A DNA stretch of 64,000 bases from positions 18,722,072-18,786,071 of the forward strand of contig NC_092091.1 in the NCBI RefSeq assembly GCF_045679555.1. The letters are read 5' to 3'. Below are positions 23,171 through 43,196 of this stretch, one piece after another. The stretch is from Salvelinus alpinus (Eukaryota > Chordata > Actinopteri > Salmoniformes > Salmonidae). Numbering within the stretch: position 1 is the first letter of the stretch; each line of letters starts with the position of its first letter. A model generated the notes under the pieces. The model did no database searches. It was not told the DNA's origin and saw only the letters and a list, made by a program, of their open reading frames with translations. A program made the position numbers and the translations under genes.

Positions 23171-23797
23171 TAATTGTCAGGAGGAGATCCTGTTTCATTA
23201 TTGAGCTCTGAGTGTTTTTTATTTGCGCTGTGCTGGGAGCTTCCAGGAACAGCTGTGTGTGTTTACTGCTGTGTAAAGGCTTGCTACAGGGCCCCAGTGG
23301 ACCACAATGTCAAAAATATATCAGTTATGTGGCCATGTGCTCATGTGCTCTCCATGCACAAATTGTCAAAGAAAGCATACTAAAGCCTGGGATCTTTTTC
23401 CTGTTATGAGCCAATATAGTCCACAGCTTCTTATCAATCATGGCATACTTGATACTGTCATGATCCCACTGTGCATATTATTTGTTCCACTTAACCAACG
23501 GGGACTTGTTGTCTGTTATCTATATTGGACCCATCGGTTCCTGTAAATACATGACTGTGCATGAATAACTGATTGTGCTTTCTGCTCATCCATGCATTGC
23601 GACTCTTCCTTTTAGCTAGAACATACAGTACCTGGTTAAGCATTCTGTATTTGTTTAGGCTGACTTCAATACCTGAACAGCAGAATTTTTATAAATCTAT
23701 CCATGGAGAGAAAGTAATATCAGATTCCCAGACCGCCTACGCTGAGCCAATAACAGATTTAAGTCTGTGCACACATAACAGCCTTCTCAAGTAGAAT
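23171..23797. other. No gene seen
   Basis: Several overlapping open frames of 60-80 codons, none with recognisable domains. Confidence 0.45.
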
Positions 23798-24653
23798 CCC
23801 AGCTAGAAAATTTGGTTCCTTAGAAGTTGTAGGAACGTACATTTTTGGTTTCCATTGGTTCTGGGAACGAAGCCATAAGTTTCCTGACTGAACGTTTTTT
23901 AAACTTTCTGAGAAGCGGAGTGAACATTTTGCCTGTTCCGGTAACGTTAATCTTTAGGTTGCAGGGAGGTTCTGAGAACATTTTACTATGGTTCCCTGAA
24001 AGTGTTCCTGGGAGGTTTTATTAACGTTCTGAGAATGGAAATTCTAGGTTATTTGAAGGTAATTAAATAACCTTCTCAGAATATGTTTCAGAAAGACTTA
24101 GTAAAGTCAGTGAGATTTAAACCAATGCTCTTCTGTTCTCTATCCATGGAATTAGTCCACTGCGCCAACAGGATGGAGCGAGCATGCAATGTTTTTTTTA
24201 ACTCATACAAAGCTGTTAATTTTTGTCTATTCAAACAGACCCCATTTCAAAGGAAACAAGCACTCAATAAGATCACACACTTAACAAGATAGAGGATAGA
24301 GATAGTTTTGTTGGGACTGAAAACGGAATGTATATGTTTTTAAATAACATTCTTAGAACTTTATTTGAACATTACTAATGTTTTCTTGTGGTTTTTGTGG
24401 AAAGTTTTCTTAATTTTCTGAGAACTTGACTTTAAATAGAACCATGAGAAAACCTGTAGAAAAACGTTATGCTGAAGTACTGAAATTCCCACAGAACATT
24501 GTTTCTTAATACTCTCTGAATGTTCTGAGATCATGACTTTAAATAGAACCATGAGGAAACCTGTAGAAAATGATGTAAGTTATGTATGTTGCGTTATGTA
24601 CTGAAATTCCCACCTAAGAAACATGGTTCTCAGAACGTTATGTGCTAGCTGGG
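23798..24653. mobile_element. Non-autonomous element with CCCAGCTAG ends
   Basis: The left end is CCCAGCTAGAAAATTTGGTT and the right end AACGTTATGTGCTAGCTGGG. The interior is full of GTTCTGAGAAC-type palindromes (GAGGTTCTGAGAACATT; AACGTTCTGAGAATGG) and an internal direct repeat (AATAGAACCATGAGAAAACC and AATAGAACCATGAGGAAACC). No transposase. A further copy of the right end follows to 24772 (GCGTTATCTGCTAGCTGGG). Confidence 0.65.
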
Positions 24654-24884
24654 TATCCTGCACCATTCCCAGAACGTTGTGGGAAGGTTGTATGCAAAAT
24701 AACCATACGACCACCATGCTCTCACCAAGCTCTAAGAAACATATAGTCTCACAGCGTTATCTGCTAGCTGGGTTTATGGTAAACAGTGTTCCCACACATT
24801 AACCTGCCATGCTGCAATTCCTCCCCACAAAGAAATATATGCAGGGAAATGATCTGATACTTTTGCGGAAGTATTGTTGTGTCA

Positions 24885-25066
24885 GGTAGCCTAGTGGTTA
24901 GAGTGTTGGGTTAGTAACCGGAAGGTTGCAAGATCAAATCCCCGAGCTGACAAGGTAAAAATCTGTCGTTCTACCCCTGAACAAGGCAGTTAACCCACTG
25001 TTCGTCATTGAAAATAAGAATTTGCTTTTAACTGATCTGCCTAGTTAAATAATGGTTAAAAAAAAT
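24885..25066 (+). mobile_element. tRNA-derived SINE (HpaI type), second copy
   Basis: A box TAGCCTAGTGGTTAGAG, B box GGTTGCAAGATCAAATCCCC, body TCTGTCGTTCTACCCCTGAA, and tail CTAGTTAAATAATGG. Slightly shorter body than the copy at 9.1 kb. Confidence 0.88.
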
Positions 25067-26164
25067 GGTTGTAGATTATGCTTCAATTTGGTGACCTTTG
25101 ACCCCTATTTCTGTTGGTTTACATCCGACCAACAAACAGATGTTCCTCTAAGTATGAATCTAATTCTCAGCCATTACCCATCATACTCCCTGTCGCTGGG
25201 GTTACGGGTCTATCGCTTGCAACTTAACTCAAGACCATCTGATGATGATGCATTGTTTGTGTATTTATTTGGGCAACACACTTTGGATCCTATTCAGTCA
25301 CATCCGATTACAGAATTTGCAGTGTAAGACAATAACAATGTTATTTTCATCTCATACCAGAAAAACAGCTTGTGATTGAACAGAGCCTTTAGCCTCAGTA
25401 TCATCTCAATGTTTGTATCATTTGGTAGAAAACATGATTTGTTATTCATAACTTGTACAGATTATGAAAATGTCATACAAATGAATACTTTTCTGAAAGC
25501 ACTCGCTTTGAACTTCCTAAGCCAAACTCAGCTTACTCTATACAATACAATTTTTTGTCAAATATTACATCTTTATTTTCAGAACAAGATCATACTGTTG
25601 CTAACACATCCATAACAACCTGACGGAGTCATAATGCATAATGCAAAGTCTTCACTACCAATCATCTATTACAACAGCATGTATTACCATCAGGTAGCCT
25701 ATGGATGCTACCTTCCTATAGGCCTACTTTGTCTTTTATCCACAATGTGAATCCTGACCCAACCTGATCCATTTTCAAAGACCCTATGTTCTGTGTGAAG
25801 CTGGCCTGTTTCCAGTAGGAGTCAAGCATCCCTGACTGAGGCTGATGAGGCGTCTCAGACTGAACTGACTGCTCTCTCTAACAAGGTGCCTCTGTGGACA
25901 TGTCTGGTGGCACAGGTGCTTGACCAGTATTGTCACAGCAAAATAGTCCTGCAGCAACAGGGTTTGAACATTTAGTCAATATTGTTGCTTGATCGGTGGT
26001 TAGGCTTTTAGCTGGCCAAAATGAGGCTACATGCAATACTGTTAATATAACCATGTGCTAGTGCAGGTTCTCAGGGAATTTCTGTAAATAATTAAGCTAA
26101 TCTTATTCTAAGAAAATAAGAGTGGTACAGAAATGAACATTAAATTATCTGGCAACAGCTCTTG
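25067..26164. other. No gene seen
   Basis: Nothing recognised, apart from a possible worn MITE scrap near 25.94 kb (CCTGCAGCAACAGGGTT). Confidence 0.4.
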
Positions 26165-26530
26165 TGGACATTCCTGCAGTCACCATGCCAATTGCACGCT
26201 CCCTCAAAACTTGAGACATCTGTGGCATTGTGTTGTGTGGCACTTTTTAGAGTGGCCTTTTATTGTCCAAAGCACAAGGTACACCTGTGTAATGATCATG
26301 TTGTTTACACATGCTGTTTAATCATCTTCTTGATATGCCACACCTGTCAGGTGGATGGATTATCTTGGCAAATGAGAAATGCTCACTAACAGGGATGTAA
26401 ACAAATTTGTGCACAACATTTGAGAGAAATAAGCTTTTTGTGCGTATGGAACATTTCTAGGATCTTTTATTTCAGCTCATGAAACATGGGACCAACACTT
26501 TACATGTTGCATTTATATTTTGTTCAGTAT
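26165..26530 (+). mobile_element. Tc1-like transposon, 3' end only
   Basis: Ends with GGGACCAACACTTTACATGT and GCATTTATATTTTGTTCAGT, the typical terminus of one Tc1-like family in salmonids, preceded by TGGCACTTTTTAGAGTGGCC. No transposase frame remains. Confidence 0.65.
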
Positions 26531-26880
26531 AATTAGGCATATATTCATCAATAGGACAGGCTCTATGGACAGGTGTTCCTATGAACATGTCCCACTGGTA
26601 GTTACTAGGAATGTGTTCACCGCTAGGACAGATTCTGTCTCAGCTCTTCTGTCTGTGTCAGAACCCTGACTCTGACGGTCTGGCACGGCCAACAAACCCA
26701 TTTGTCATATCTCTGCTCTCATTAAGTTATCATAGACAGTCAGAGAGATGGCTTGGCCAGAGGACTGGTGTCTGTCTGTCTGCCGTTCTGGTTGTCCGTC
26801 TGTCTGGCTCGTAGTGAGAGCTCTGTGTTTTGAGTACAAGCCAGCTCCTCGACACCAAGAGAATGTCTGAGACAGAGATT
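26531..26880. other. No gene seen
   Basis: Nothing recognised. Confidence 0.4.
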
Positions 26881-27140
26881 GATCCAATCCTCTGATGAAG
26901 ATTGAGGTTGTTCTGACTAATATTCTGACTGTGTTGATCCAATACTTTGATGAAGATTGAGGTTGTTCTGACTAATATTCTGACTGTGTTGATCCAATCC
27001 TTTGATGAAGATTGAGGTTGTTCTGACTAATATTCTGACTGTGTTGATCCAATCCTTTGATGAAGATTGAGGTTGTTCTGACTAATATTCTGACTGTGTT
27101 GATCCAATCCTTTGATGAAGATTGAGTTTGTTCTGATTAA
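26881..27140. repeat. 55-bp tandem repeat, about 4.7 copies
   Basis: The unit starts GATCCAATCCTTTGATGAAG and ends ATTCTGACTGTGTT. Units begin at 26881, 26936, 26991, 27046 and 27101, with only point differences. The last unit decays just before a Tc1-like element. Confidence 0.95.
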
Positions 27141-27206
27141 CATAACTTTTTTTTTGATTGAGGTTATTCTTCCAGTTGTTCTTTGAATTCCTTGAAGACA
27201 GATATA

Positions 27207-28722
27207 CAGTGCATTCGAAAAGTATTCAGACCCCTTGACTTTTTCCACATTTTGTTATGTTACAGCCTTATTCTAAAATTGATAAAATATTATTTTCCTT
27301 CATCAATCTACACACAATATCCCATAATGACAAAGTGAAAACAGGTGTTTAGACATTTTTGCTAATTTATATATATATAAAAAAATATAAATACCTTATT
27401 TAAATAAGAATTCAGACGCTATGAGATTTTAAATTGAGCTCAAGCACATCCATTTTCCAATGATCATCCTTGAGATGTTTCTATAACTTGATTGGAGTCC
27501 ACCTGTGGTAAATTCAATTGATTGGACATGATTTGGAAAGGCACACACCTGTCTATATAAGGTCCCACAGATGACAGTGCATTTCAGAACAAAAACCAAG
27601 CCATGAGGTCGAAGGAATTGTCCGTAGAGCTCCAATTGTGTTGAGCCACAATGTTACCAAAAAATTCCTGCAACATTGGAACCACCAAGACTCTTCCTAG
27701 AGCTGGCCGCCTGGCCAAACTCAGCAATCAGGGGAGAAGGGCCTTGGTCAGGGAGGTGACCAAGAACCTGATGGTCACTCTGACAGAGCTCCAGAGTTCC
27801 TCTGTGGAGAAGGGAGAACCTTCCAGTAGAACAACCACTCTCTTCAGCACTCCACCATCAGGTCTTTATGATAGTGTCCAGACAGATGCCACTCCTCAGT
27901 AAAAGGCACATGGAGTTTGTCAAAGGTACCTAAATGACTCTCGGACCATGAGAAACAAGATTCTCTGGTCTGATGAAGCCAAGATTGAACTCTTTGGCCT
28001 GAATGCCAAGCATCACGTCTGGAGAAAACCTTGCACCACCCCTACGGTGAAGCATGGTGGTGGCAGCATCATGCTGTGGGGATGTTTTTCAGCGGCAGGG
28101 ACTGGGAGACTAGTCAGGATCAAGGGAAAGATGAACGGAGCAAAGTACAGAGAGATCCTTGATGAAAACCTGCTCCAGAGCGCTCAGGACCTCAGACTGG
28201 GGCGAAGGTTCACCTTCCAACAGGACAATGACCCTAAGCACACAGCTAAGACAACGCAGGAGTAGCTTCAGGACAAGTCTCTGAATGTTATTGAGTGGCC
28301 CAGACAGACCCCGGACTTTAAATCAACCTAATATCTGGAGAGACCTGAAAATAGCTGTGCAGCGACACTCCTCTTCCAACCCGACAGAGCTTGAGAGAAT
28401 CTGCAGAGAAGAATAGGAGAAACTCCCCAAATACAGATGTGTCAAGCTTGTAGTGTCATACCCAAGAAGACTCAAAGCTGTAATCGCTGGCAAAGGTGCT
28501 TGAACAAAGTACTGAGCAAAGGGTCTGAATAGTTCTGTAAATGTTATATTTCAGTTTAAAAATTTTGCAAATTTGCAAACATTTCTAAAAACCTGTTATT
28601 GCTTTATCATTATGGGGTATTGTGATTAGGACTTATTATTTTTTAATCCATTTTAGAATAAGGCTGTAACATAACAAAATGTGGAAAAAGTAAAGGGGTC
28701 TGAATACTTTCCAAATGCACTG
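27207..28722 (+). mobile_element. Tc1-like transposon, near full length, transposase broken
   Basis: 1,516 bp between two TA dinucleotides, with ends CAGTGCATTCGAAAAGTATT and AATACTTTCCAAATGCACTG. A transposase remnant runs on plus. The N-terminal part (about 27600-27900) is out of frame with the central part at 27948-28265, which reads ILWSDEAKIELFGLNAKHHV and FQQDNDPKHTAKTTQ, holding the first two catalytic aspartates. A stop at 28263 and later frameshifts remove the part with the catalytic glutamate. Expected family frame is about 340 codons; here it is in at least three pieces. Confidence 0.9.
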
Positions 28723-28967
28723 TATATGTGGGTCGAGGCTGGATGTGTGTCTCCAAGATACCATTGGTTGTCTCTCACTTTCCTCCTCTAAGTGGTGACT
28801 GAAGGAGCATGTTGAGACATGATATGGTATAGAGTAGGTGACTGCATGTGTGTGTGGGAAGATGTGACACAAGTGAGTATGTGTGTGTGTGTTTAAGGTG
28901 AGGGCATGAGAGTGTGGCGAGGCTCAGTGTTTCTGATTCCCATCATCCTACGAAGCGTTTGGGGGCA
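28723..28967. other. No gene seen
   Basis: Nothing recognised. Confidence 0.4.
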
Positions 28968-29175
28968 ATCAAAACGAAGTTTATTGGTCTCTTACACAGT
29001 TTAGCAGATGTTGTAGAGGGTGCAGCAAAATGCTGATGTTACTAGCTCTGAACAATGCAGTAAAATGTCAACTGTACACAATAATAGAAAATTATACAAA
29101 TCAAGAAATGTCGGAACGAATCCAATTAACAACCAAATAGCACTGTAACAGTAATGAAATGGTAAATAATGTTTT
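28968..29175 (-). mobile_element. Possible LINE 3' UTR fragment
   Basis: TTATTGGTCTCTTACACAGT then TAGCAGATGTTGTAGAGG resembles the reverse complement of salmonid LINE 3' tails (recalled). Weak support. Confidence 0.35.
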
Positions 29176-30260
29176 GTGTCATTTTGGACCACCGCCATTT
29201 CTCACATAATTCATTTTGCTGACACAAACAGATCCCTCCTTGTCTAGCGTATTTAGTTTTGTCAACATATGGAAAGTTTACAGACAAATTAGCTGTTCCC
29301 ATCAGGCCTGTTGTGAAATTCTTTATCCAACATGTAGGCTACTTTACTTGCATAAAACGGTTGGATGGAAACCTGGTTACAAACATGAAGTTTGTTAACA
29401 ATTCCAAGAGGCATGAGGGGAAAATTCTACCTTATCCCGTCCTACAGCCTAGGCTATTTTCCTATCCAGTCCAAATCCCACTTATACCCAAAATCCTGAC
29501 TCCTGTCTCACATGAACATTCCTAACTTTATTCTGTAATCCATAGGTTGCATTATCAAAACACCTCTCTCGCCTATGCATGTCAAGATACCTCTGTAACA
29601 TTTCCCTGCTACTCTGCGCGGTCTCATACTTGCTTAGAGCTTCAGTAGAGAATGTGTGATCAACAAATGGTATGAGAGTTTTTAAAACTGAGTTGGTATT
29701 TCAACTATTTCCACTCCCCGTTATTCATTAGCTGATCTGCTATCTGTATAGAAGACGGGAGATATTCTGTCATTCGTTGAAGGAGGTTATCTAGCAAGCT
29801 TAGCAACTTTGGTCATTTGGCTTTTGTTATACAGTTACAAAGTGTTTATGATTCGACAACATTTTGTGTGTCCTGGAGCGCTCTCTGTGTTTTAAATGCT
29901 TCAAATGCTCCCGGGACTCTAGGGATAAATCTGAATTATTCCCGGTATTGAAACTTGGTCTATGCTGGAGATGCCAAATCTCTTCTTAGGGAGAAATATT
30001 GTGCTGATGGTTTGCTATGGTAACTTTCACTTAGCAACATTGTAACATTCAAAGAGACAGAGAGCAAGACAACGCGAGGTGATGAACCCTGAGGGAGAAT
30101 GTGCTAGGCCCCCTTGTGCTTTCTGCTGTATATAATTAAATCATGAGCACCAAATGGCATTTGAAAAGTGTTACTTTCCTGATCCTGACAACTCTATACA
30201 AGTCCATACTGTATAATGCACAATGAGTCTGAATGGACATCCACTGTGTGCCGGGGTGAC
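29176..30260. other. Downstream of shisal1, probably 3' UTR or flank
   Basis: Directly downstream of the shisal1 stop codon on the minus strand. A 3' UTR must begin here, but I cannot place its end: no convincing polyadenylation signal with context was identified. No other gene seen. Confidence 0.4.
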
Positions 30261-37863
<7,603 letters not shown>

Positions 37864-37982
37864 CTTCGGGTCCTCATATAGGACAGAGGACAGGAGGGGA
37901 GATTCTCTGCTTTAGCTGTACCAGGACATCATCTGCTCTCTGACCCAAACAATCACATTGCTGCTGCTGTCCGGTGAGCAAC

Positions 37983-39196
37983 CTGGACGCAACAAGAGAA
38001 CCAATTAATCACTTAATTAGATTAAATGTATGTATAAAGCCTGTTGTGGAAGAACTATATCAACAGCTGTCGAAAAAGGGCTACAGAATCTTTGGATCAA
38101 ATAACATAAATCTAACCACAGGTTATTTTCTCTGATTGGACAATTGCACCTTGCAGCATTCACAATGGACCAAAACGATTTGAAAAAGTGTTTCTCACCC
38201 TTCTAATAGTTGTGATAAATAGGAGTGCTTGTGTTGGTAAATGTGGGACTCTCTCACCTAGTGATAAATCATACAAAGTGAGAAGAGGACCCTGTCTGGC
38301 TACAGAGGTGTTCTCGATGAGTCTGCTTGTAGTGATGCATCACAGCAGTTCATGGAGGAAATCTCTCGTTTAAATACTGAGTGTCCCCGCGAGGCCTGTG
38401 TCATGGCTGCCATTAGCATCGCACCACTCTATCAAACCTGTCCAACATCCGTACACTGTGGCTTAGTGAGATAAATGACTTAGGAGGCACACTTTGTGAG
38501 GATTGAGGACTGTTTCTGCTCTTGGACAAGTTTTTGCCTCTTGTTTATGCTTAAATTAAGGATGAAGTGCAATTGGTCACTGTGTGTTCCTGTGGATTAA
38601 ATGTTCATCTGAGATTGTGAAATTTAAAACCACAGACTTTGTCATCAAACACTCTGAATAACCATGAAGGGTTTTAGTTTATACAAAAGTTAGTGTGACA
38701 ATCTCCTCTTGCTCGTCTGAGATACAGATACAGAAACACTCATCAGCAGTGTAGCTACATCTGTCAGAGCTAGGAGGAATCCTACATCTCCCAGGGGGAA
38801 GAGGAGAAAGCCTGGTGAGGCTGGTTCCTGCTTCATAACGTTGACGATGCAGAAAATGTGGATGTCTGTCTGCTGAGGCTGTTGGTCTCTATCACTCTGT
38901 GTGATTTCTGTCAATCTTCCCATACCTGGTCCTGTTTGGTGCAGTATATCTAGCCCTGGCCTGTATGTCCCTGACAAGAAAAGGGCAATAGGTACTGTTG
39001 GAACACAACCAAAGCCAGATGGCCGCCATACTGTATAGTGCAGTATGGAGAGAATAGTGTTTGTGCCATTACAGTATAGCGGGGCTTTTTCAGTTTTTGT
39101 CTTTAATAGCTCTTTCCTCCTCAGGGAGGTAGTCAGAGAGTCTCTCTAGACGGAGCCTGTTAGGGCAGCCTTTCCTTTCTTTTCCTCTGCCTTCTG
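37983..39196. other. Upstream of shisal1 exon 1, no gene seen
   Basis: Either intron or promoter-proximal sequence of shisal1. No CpG-rich island or second gene recognised. Confidence 0.4.
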
Positions 39197-39341
<145 letters not shown>

Positions 39342-39404
39342 AAGGTATCGTGTTCTGTCAGACAACATGTGACTCGTGGCCAGGGATTCCCATCCTCTGA
39401 AAGA

Positions 39405-39457
39405 TCCTCCTCCCTCCTCCCTCCTCCCTCCTCCCTCCTCCCTCCTCCCTCCTCCCC
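39405..39457. repeat. (TCCTCCC)n, G-quadruplex-capable on minus
   Basis: About seven TCCTCCC units. The minus strand reads GGGAGGA repeats with seven closely spaced GGG runs. About 1.5 kb 5' of the shisal1 start codon. Confidence 0.92.
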
Positions 39458-40004
39458 AGGCTGTCTTTCACAGGGTTTTACATGAATTCTGCCTTTTGAA
39501 TCTTTTTTTAAAATGTGGAATCTCCCCTTTGTGTCATCGGCTGTCCTATTTAAGTCTACATGGTGTAAACAGACATTTATTCTGATAAACAAAGAATCTG
39601 ATGTGGAGACAGAAGGTTTACATAATGAGCTTAATGTAAGTGAAGCAGAACCCCTATTCCCAACACACACACAGAATATAATCTCCGGAGTTGAACACAT
39701 GTACTGCACATGTGAACAGACATGTTACACAGATGAATGGGCAGCAGGCTGTTTGCAGCATGTTAAAGACTGTCCTAAGATGTAACGCAAAATGACAGAA
39801 TATTCTAGCCATTCTTTCTAAAAACAACAACAAAAACTGAACAAATATTATGCAATGTAAGCATCATTTGCTAAGGAGCAGCACAAATGAAGGAGCAGGC
39901 AGAACACCATATTCAATCTATTACAGTATTATGCACAAATTGCAATTTTTTCTGGGCTGGACAGAGAATCAAACAGGAGCTGGACATGTTACCAATTACT
40001 CCTG
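39458..40004. other. No gene seen
   Basis: Nothing recognised up to the target site of the Gypsy element. Confidence 0.45.
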
Positions 40005-40009
40005 CATGC

Positions 40010-40298
40010 TGTCATGGTTCCACCTGTCACCAGAGGGTGACAGAGACCGTCCTAGAGACATTTACGACACTCAGCTGTGTCCTATTTAGAGGTGTGTTTT
40101 CTGTTGTCTTTTGCTGAAGCTTGAATTATGTGCCGGGTTCGTTTGTCTCTTGAGTGAGTTTATTCGAGACTTAGTGTTTGTTGTTTTCCCAGTGATCCTT
40201 CCATTACCATTTCTCAGTAAAGTATTATGTTTATCCTTAATCGCTGATTCCTTGTCTGGTCTCTTCTCTGCACCTGGGTCCAACTTCACCATGTCACA
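40010..40298 (+). repeat. Left LTR of the Gypsy element
   Basis: Starts TGTCATGGTTCCACCTGTCA and ends CACCATGTCACA (TG...CA). 289 bp. The ATG within the last bases (40291) starts the gag frame, so LTR and gag overlap by 8 bases. No obvious tRNA primer-binding site follows. Confidence 0.9.
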
Positions 40299-41215
40299 GC
40301 AAGCTTCAGCCTACAACACAGAACCAGCAGAGATCACCCAGATCAAGAATGTTGTAAACCACCAAGGAGCACAGCAAGAACAACTCCTCCAGATATCAGA
40401 AACCCTCCGGGCGCTTACCAACTCCCTCCACAGTCCAACCTCAACCCAGGAGGAGCCAATGCCCAACTCTCATCACCCAGTGCTACAGGTGTCTCCGTAG
40501 TTCCTCCAGGGAACCTGCACCGGGAACCCAAGATCCCAGCCCCCGAGCGGTATGACGACCACCTGGGAGAATGCAAGGGGACTCCTCACCCAGTGCTCTC
40601 TGGTGTTTGAGCTACAGGCATCCTCGTTCCACACCAATCGGGTCATGAATAACTACATAATCGCTCTACTCTCAGGCAAGGCCCTGGCATGGGCTACGGC
40701 GGTGTGGGAACAGCAGCCACCATCCTGCAGCTCCATATTAGCTTTCACTGCAGAGCTTCGACCACCCAGTCGGAGGACGAGAAGTGGCCAGCCGACTGTT
40801 CAACATCCGCCAAGGGGCCAGACCAGTGGCTGACTTCGCCATTGAGTTCTGCACCCTTGCCGCCCAGAGTGGGTGGAATACGGAGGCACTGGTCACCGCT
40901 TTCCACCAGGGGTTGTCTAACTCGATCAAGGATGAACTGGCCTCTCGGGAACTGGGAGAGGACCTCGAGTCTCTGATAACGCTGGAAATCAGGATCAACA
41001 ACCACCTTTGAGAACGTGTGAGACAGCACTTTTTTGACACTATCCTGGTTTCCTGAGCATCCCAAGCCCCCCGAACCCAGCATTGAGGAGCCCATGCAGC
41101 TGGGACACACACGTCTGAGCCCACAGGAGCGTGACAGGCGCATGCGCGAAAGCTGCTGACTCTACTGCGACGGTCCCGGCCATCTCCATGCTACATGCCC
41201 AGAACTGACGGAAAA
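40291..41215 (+). pseudogene. gag remnant of the Gypsy element
   Basis: The first frame MSQQASAYNTEPAEITQIKN runs about 70 codons to a TAG at 40498. Further capsid-like stretches follow in shifted frames (for example ARPVADFAIEFCTLAAQSGW near 40.82 kb). Near 41150 a zinc-knuckle remnant reads LYCDGPGHLHATCP, but the codon at the first cysteine position is TGA (41157-41159). At least three breaks. Confidence 0.85.
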
Positions 41216-41334
41216 TTCCAGGGCTCGCCAGGACAAGGGGAGACCCTGACGAGCTGTGCAGTTACCCCCGGCTACCCAGTCACCGTCTGTCACTACCTGC
41301 AACCCTCCACTGGGACAACCGTCAGCACCAGATT

Positions 41335-43196
41335 CAAGCTTTTGTGGACTCCGAGGCCGCAGATAATTTCATTGATCAATACTTCGCCAGAGAATTACAA
41401 ATCCCCTGCGTGAAATGTCCCATCCCTCTGCAGATTCAAGCCCTCGATAGATGCCCCATAGGCTCCGGCCAGGTGGAATATCAGACCAAGCCCATTCTAC
41501 GGAAGGTAGGGGTGAATCACTCTTAGTTCTCTTTTGATCACGGCTCCTGAGAACCCCCTTATCCTAGGGTACCCCTGGCTAGCGCTACGTAACCCACTAC
41601 TCTCCTGGTCCACGGGACACCTACTAGACTGGGGTAAGAACTGCCAGACTAAATGTCTAAGAGCCCCACCTAGAACCTCGCTGTGCCCCCCTGCATACAT
41701 TGAAGACCAGGACTTCTCCGCTCTCCCTCCCGAATACTTTGACCTCCGGGAGGCCTTCAGTAAGAGGCAAGCCGCCACCCTCCCTCCTCATCGTCCATAC
41801 GACTGTGCAATAGAACTCCTACCCGGCTCCAACCCTCCCCAGGGCTGAATTTACTCCCCCTCAATCCCTGAAGCTGCAGTCATTGACAATTACATCCGGG
41901 AGTCGCTGGAGGCAGGTTTCATTTGCTCCTCAACATCCCCAGCTGGTACAGGTTTCTTCTTGGTGGGAAAGAAATATGGAGGTCTGTGTCCCTGCATAGG
42001 CTATGTAGGAGGGCTGAACAGGATCATGATTAAGAACCGTTACCCCCTACCCCTGATGTGCGTCACCTTGGAGCTGGCCCAGGGGGCCCAATTCTTCACC
42101 AAACTGGACCTCCGCAAAGCTTACAATCTAGTGAAAATCAGGGAGGGAGATGAATGGAAAACTGCCTTTAACACCCGTAGTGGCCACTACGAGTATTTAG
42201 TCATGCCATTCGGATTATCAAACTCACCGGCAGTCTTCCAAGCATTGGCCAATGACACTCTTAGCGATATGTTGAATCGGTTAGTCTTTGTTTACCTCGA
42301 CAACATCATGATCTTCTCCAAGATCCTACCAGAACACATCCTGCACATCCGCAGTCCTGAGACGCCTTCTGCAGAGTAAACTATACGTCAAGATTGAGAA
42401 GTATGAGTTCAATGTATCCCAAGTCTCTTTCCTGGGCTACATTATCTCTACTGCCAGCATCCAAATGGACCCTGTTAAGGTTAGGTCGGTCACTGACTGA
42501 CCCTGTCCCGCCTCACTCAAACAAGTCCAGCGGTTCCTTGGGTTTGCCAATATTTACACGCGTTTTAAACAGAACTTTGGTGCAGTGATAACGCCTCTCA
42601 CGGCCCTAAACCGCAAGTCCCAGACCCGTTTTGGCTGGACTCCCGAGGCTGACAGGGCATTCATGGAGCTCAAGGGACTTTTCACCTCTGGACCCATCCT
42701 CATTCATCCTGATGCTACTCATCCTTTTGTAGTAGAGGTGTACGCCTCAGACACTGGAGCAGGGGCTGTCCTTTCACAGCGGAACGACGGGGACAAGAGA
42801 ATGCACCCATGTGCCTTTCTTTCCAAGCGGTTCTCGCCAGCAGAACGCAACCATGATGTAGGCAACCGGGAGCTCTTGGCAGTCAAGTGGGGTCTTGAGG
42901 GGTGGAGACACTGGTTAGAGGGGGCACCTCATCCTTTCATGATCTGGACGGACCATAAGAACTTGGTCTCCATTCAAGAAGCCAGGAGGTTGAACGCTTG
43001 CCAAGCAAGGTGGGCTCTGTTTTTTAACAGGTTCAACTTCACTCTAGCCTATCGCCCGGGATCCAAGAATCAGAAAGCAGATGCCCTGTCCCGCCAACAC
43101 GATGTCTCTAACGAGGAGAGGGGACTCCGAGCCCATCATCCCCAGCTCCCGCATTGTGGCTCCTGTGTTATGACAAGCCCAGACCCAAGAACCTGA
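41335..43196 (+). pseudogene. pol remnant: protease, reverse transcriptase, RNase H
   Basis: Protease: VDSEAADNFIDQ at 41344, where the D-S/T-G active-site triplet is D-S-E. Reverse transcriptase: [20 protein letters not shown] with the first catalytic Asp (near 42.1 kb), [14 protein letters not shown], and [10 protein letters not shown] with the second Asp of the catalytic pair changed to Asn (42302-42304). Stops around 42.38-42.5 kb separate RNase H, which is open from 42585 to 43196 ([43 protein letters not shown], ending ADALSRQ). The changes would abolish activity even without the frameshifts. Confidence 0.92.

Noticed and set aside
26881-27140. CRISPR-like array
   Set aside because: The 55-bp units are tandem without unique spacers, and this is a vertebrate genome. 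The same holds for the 50-bp and 58-bp arrays.
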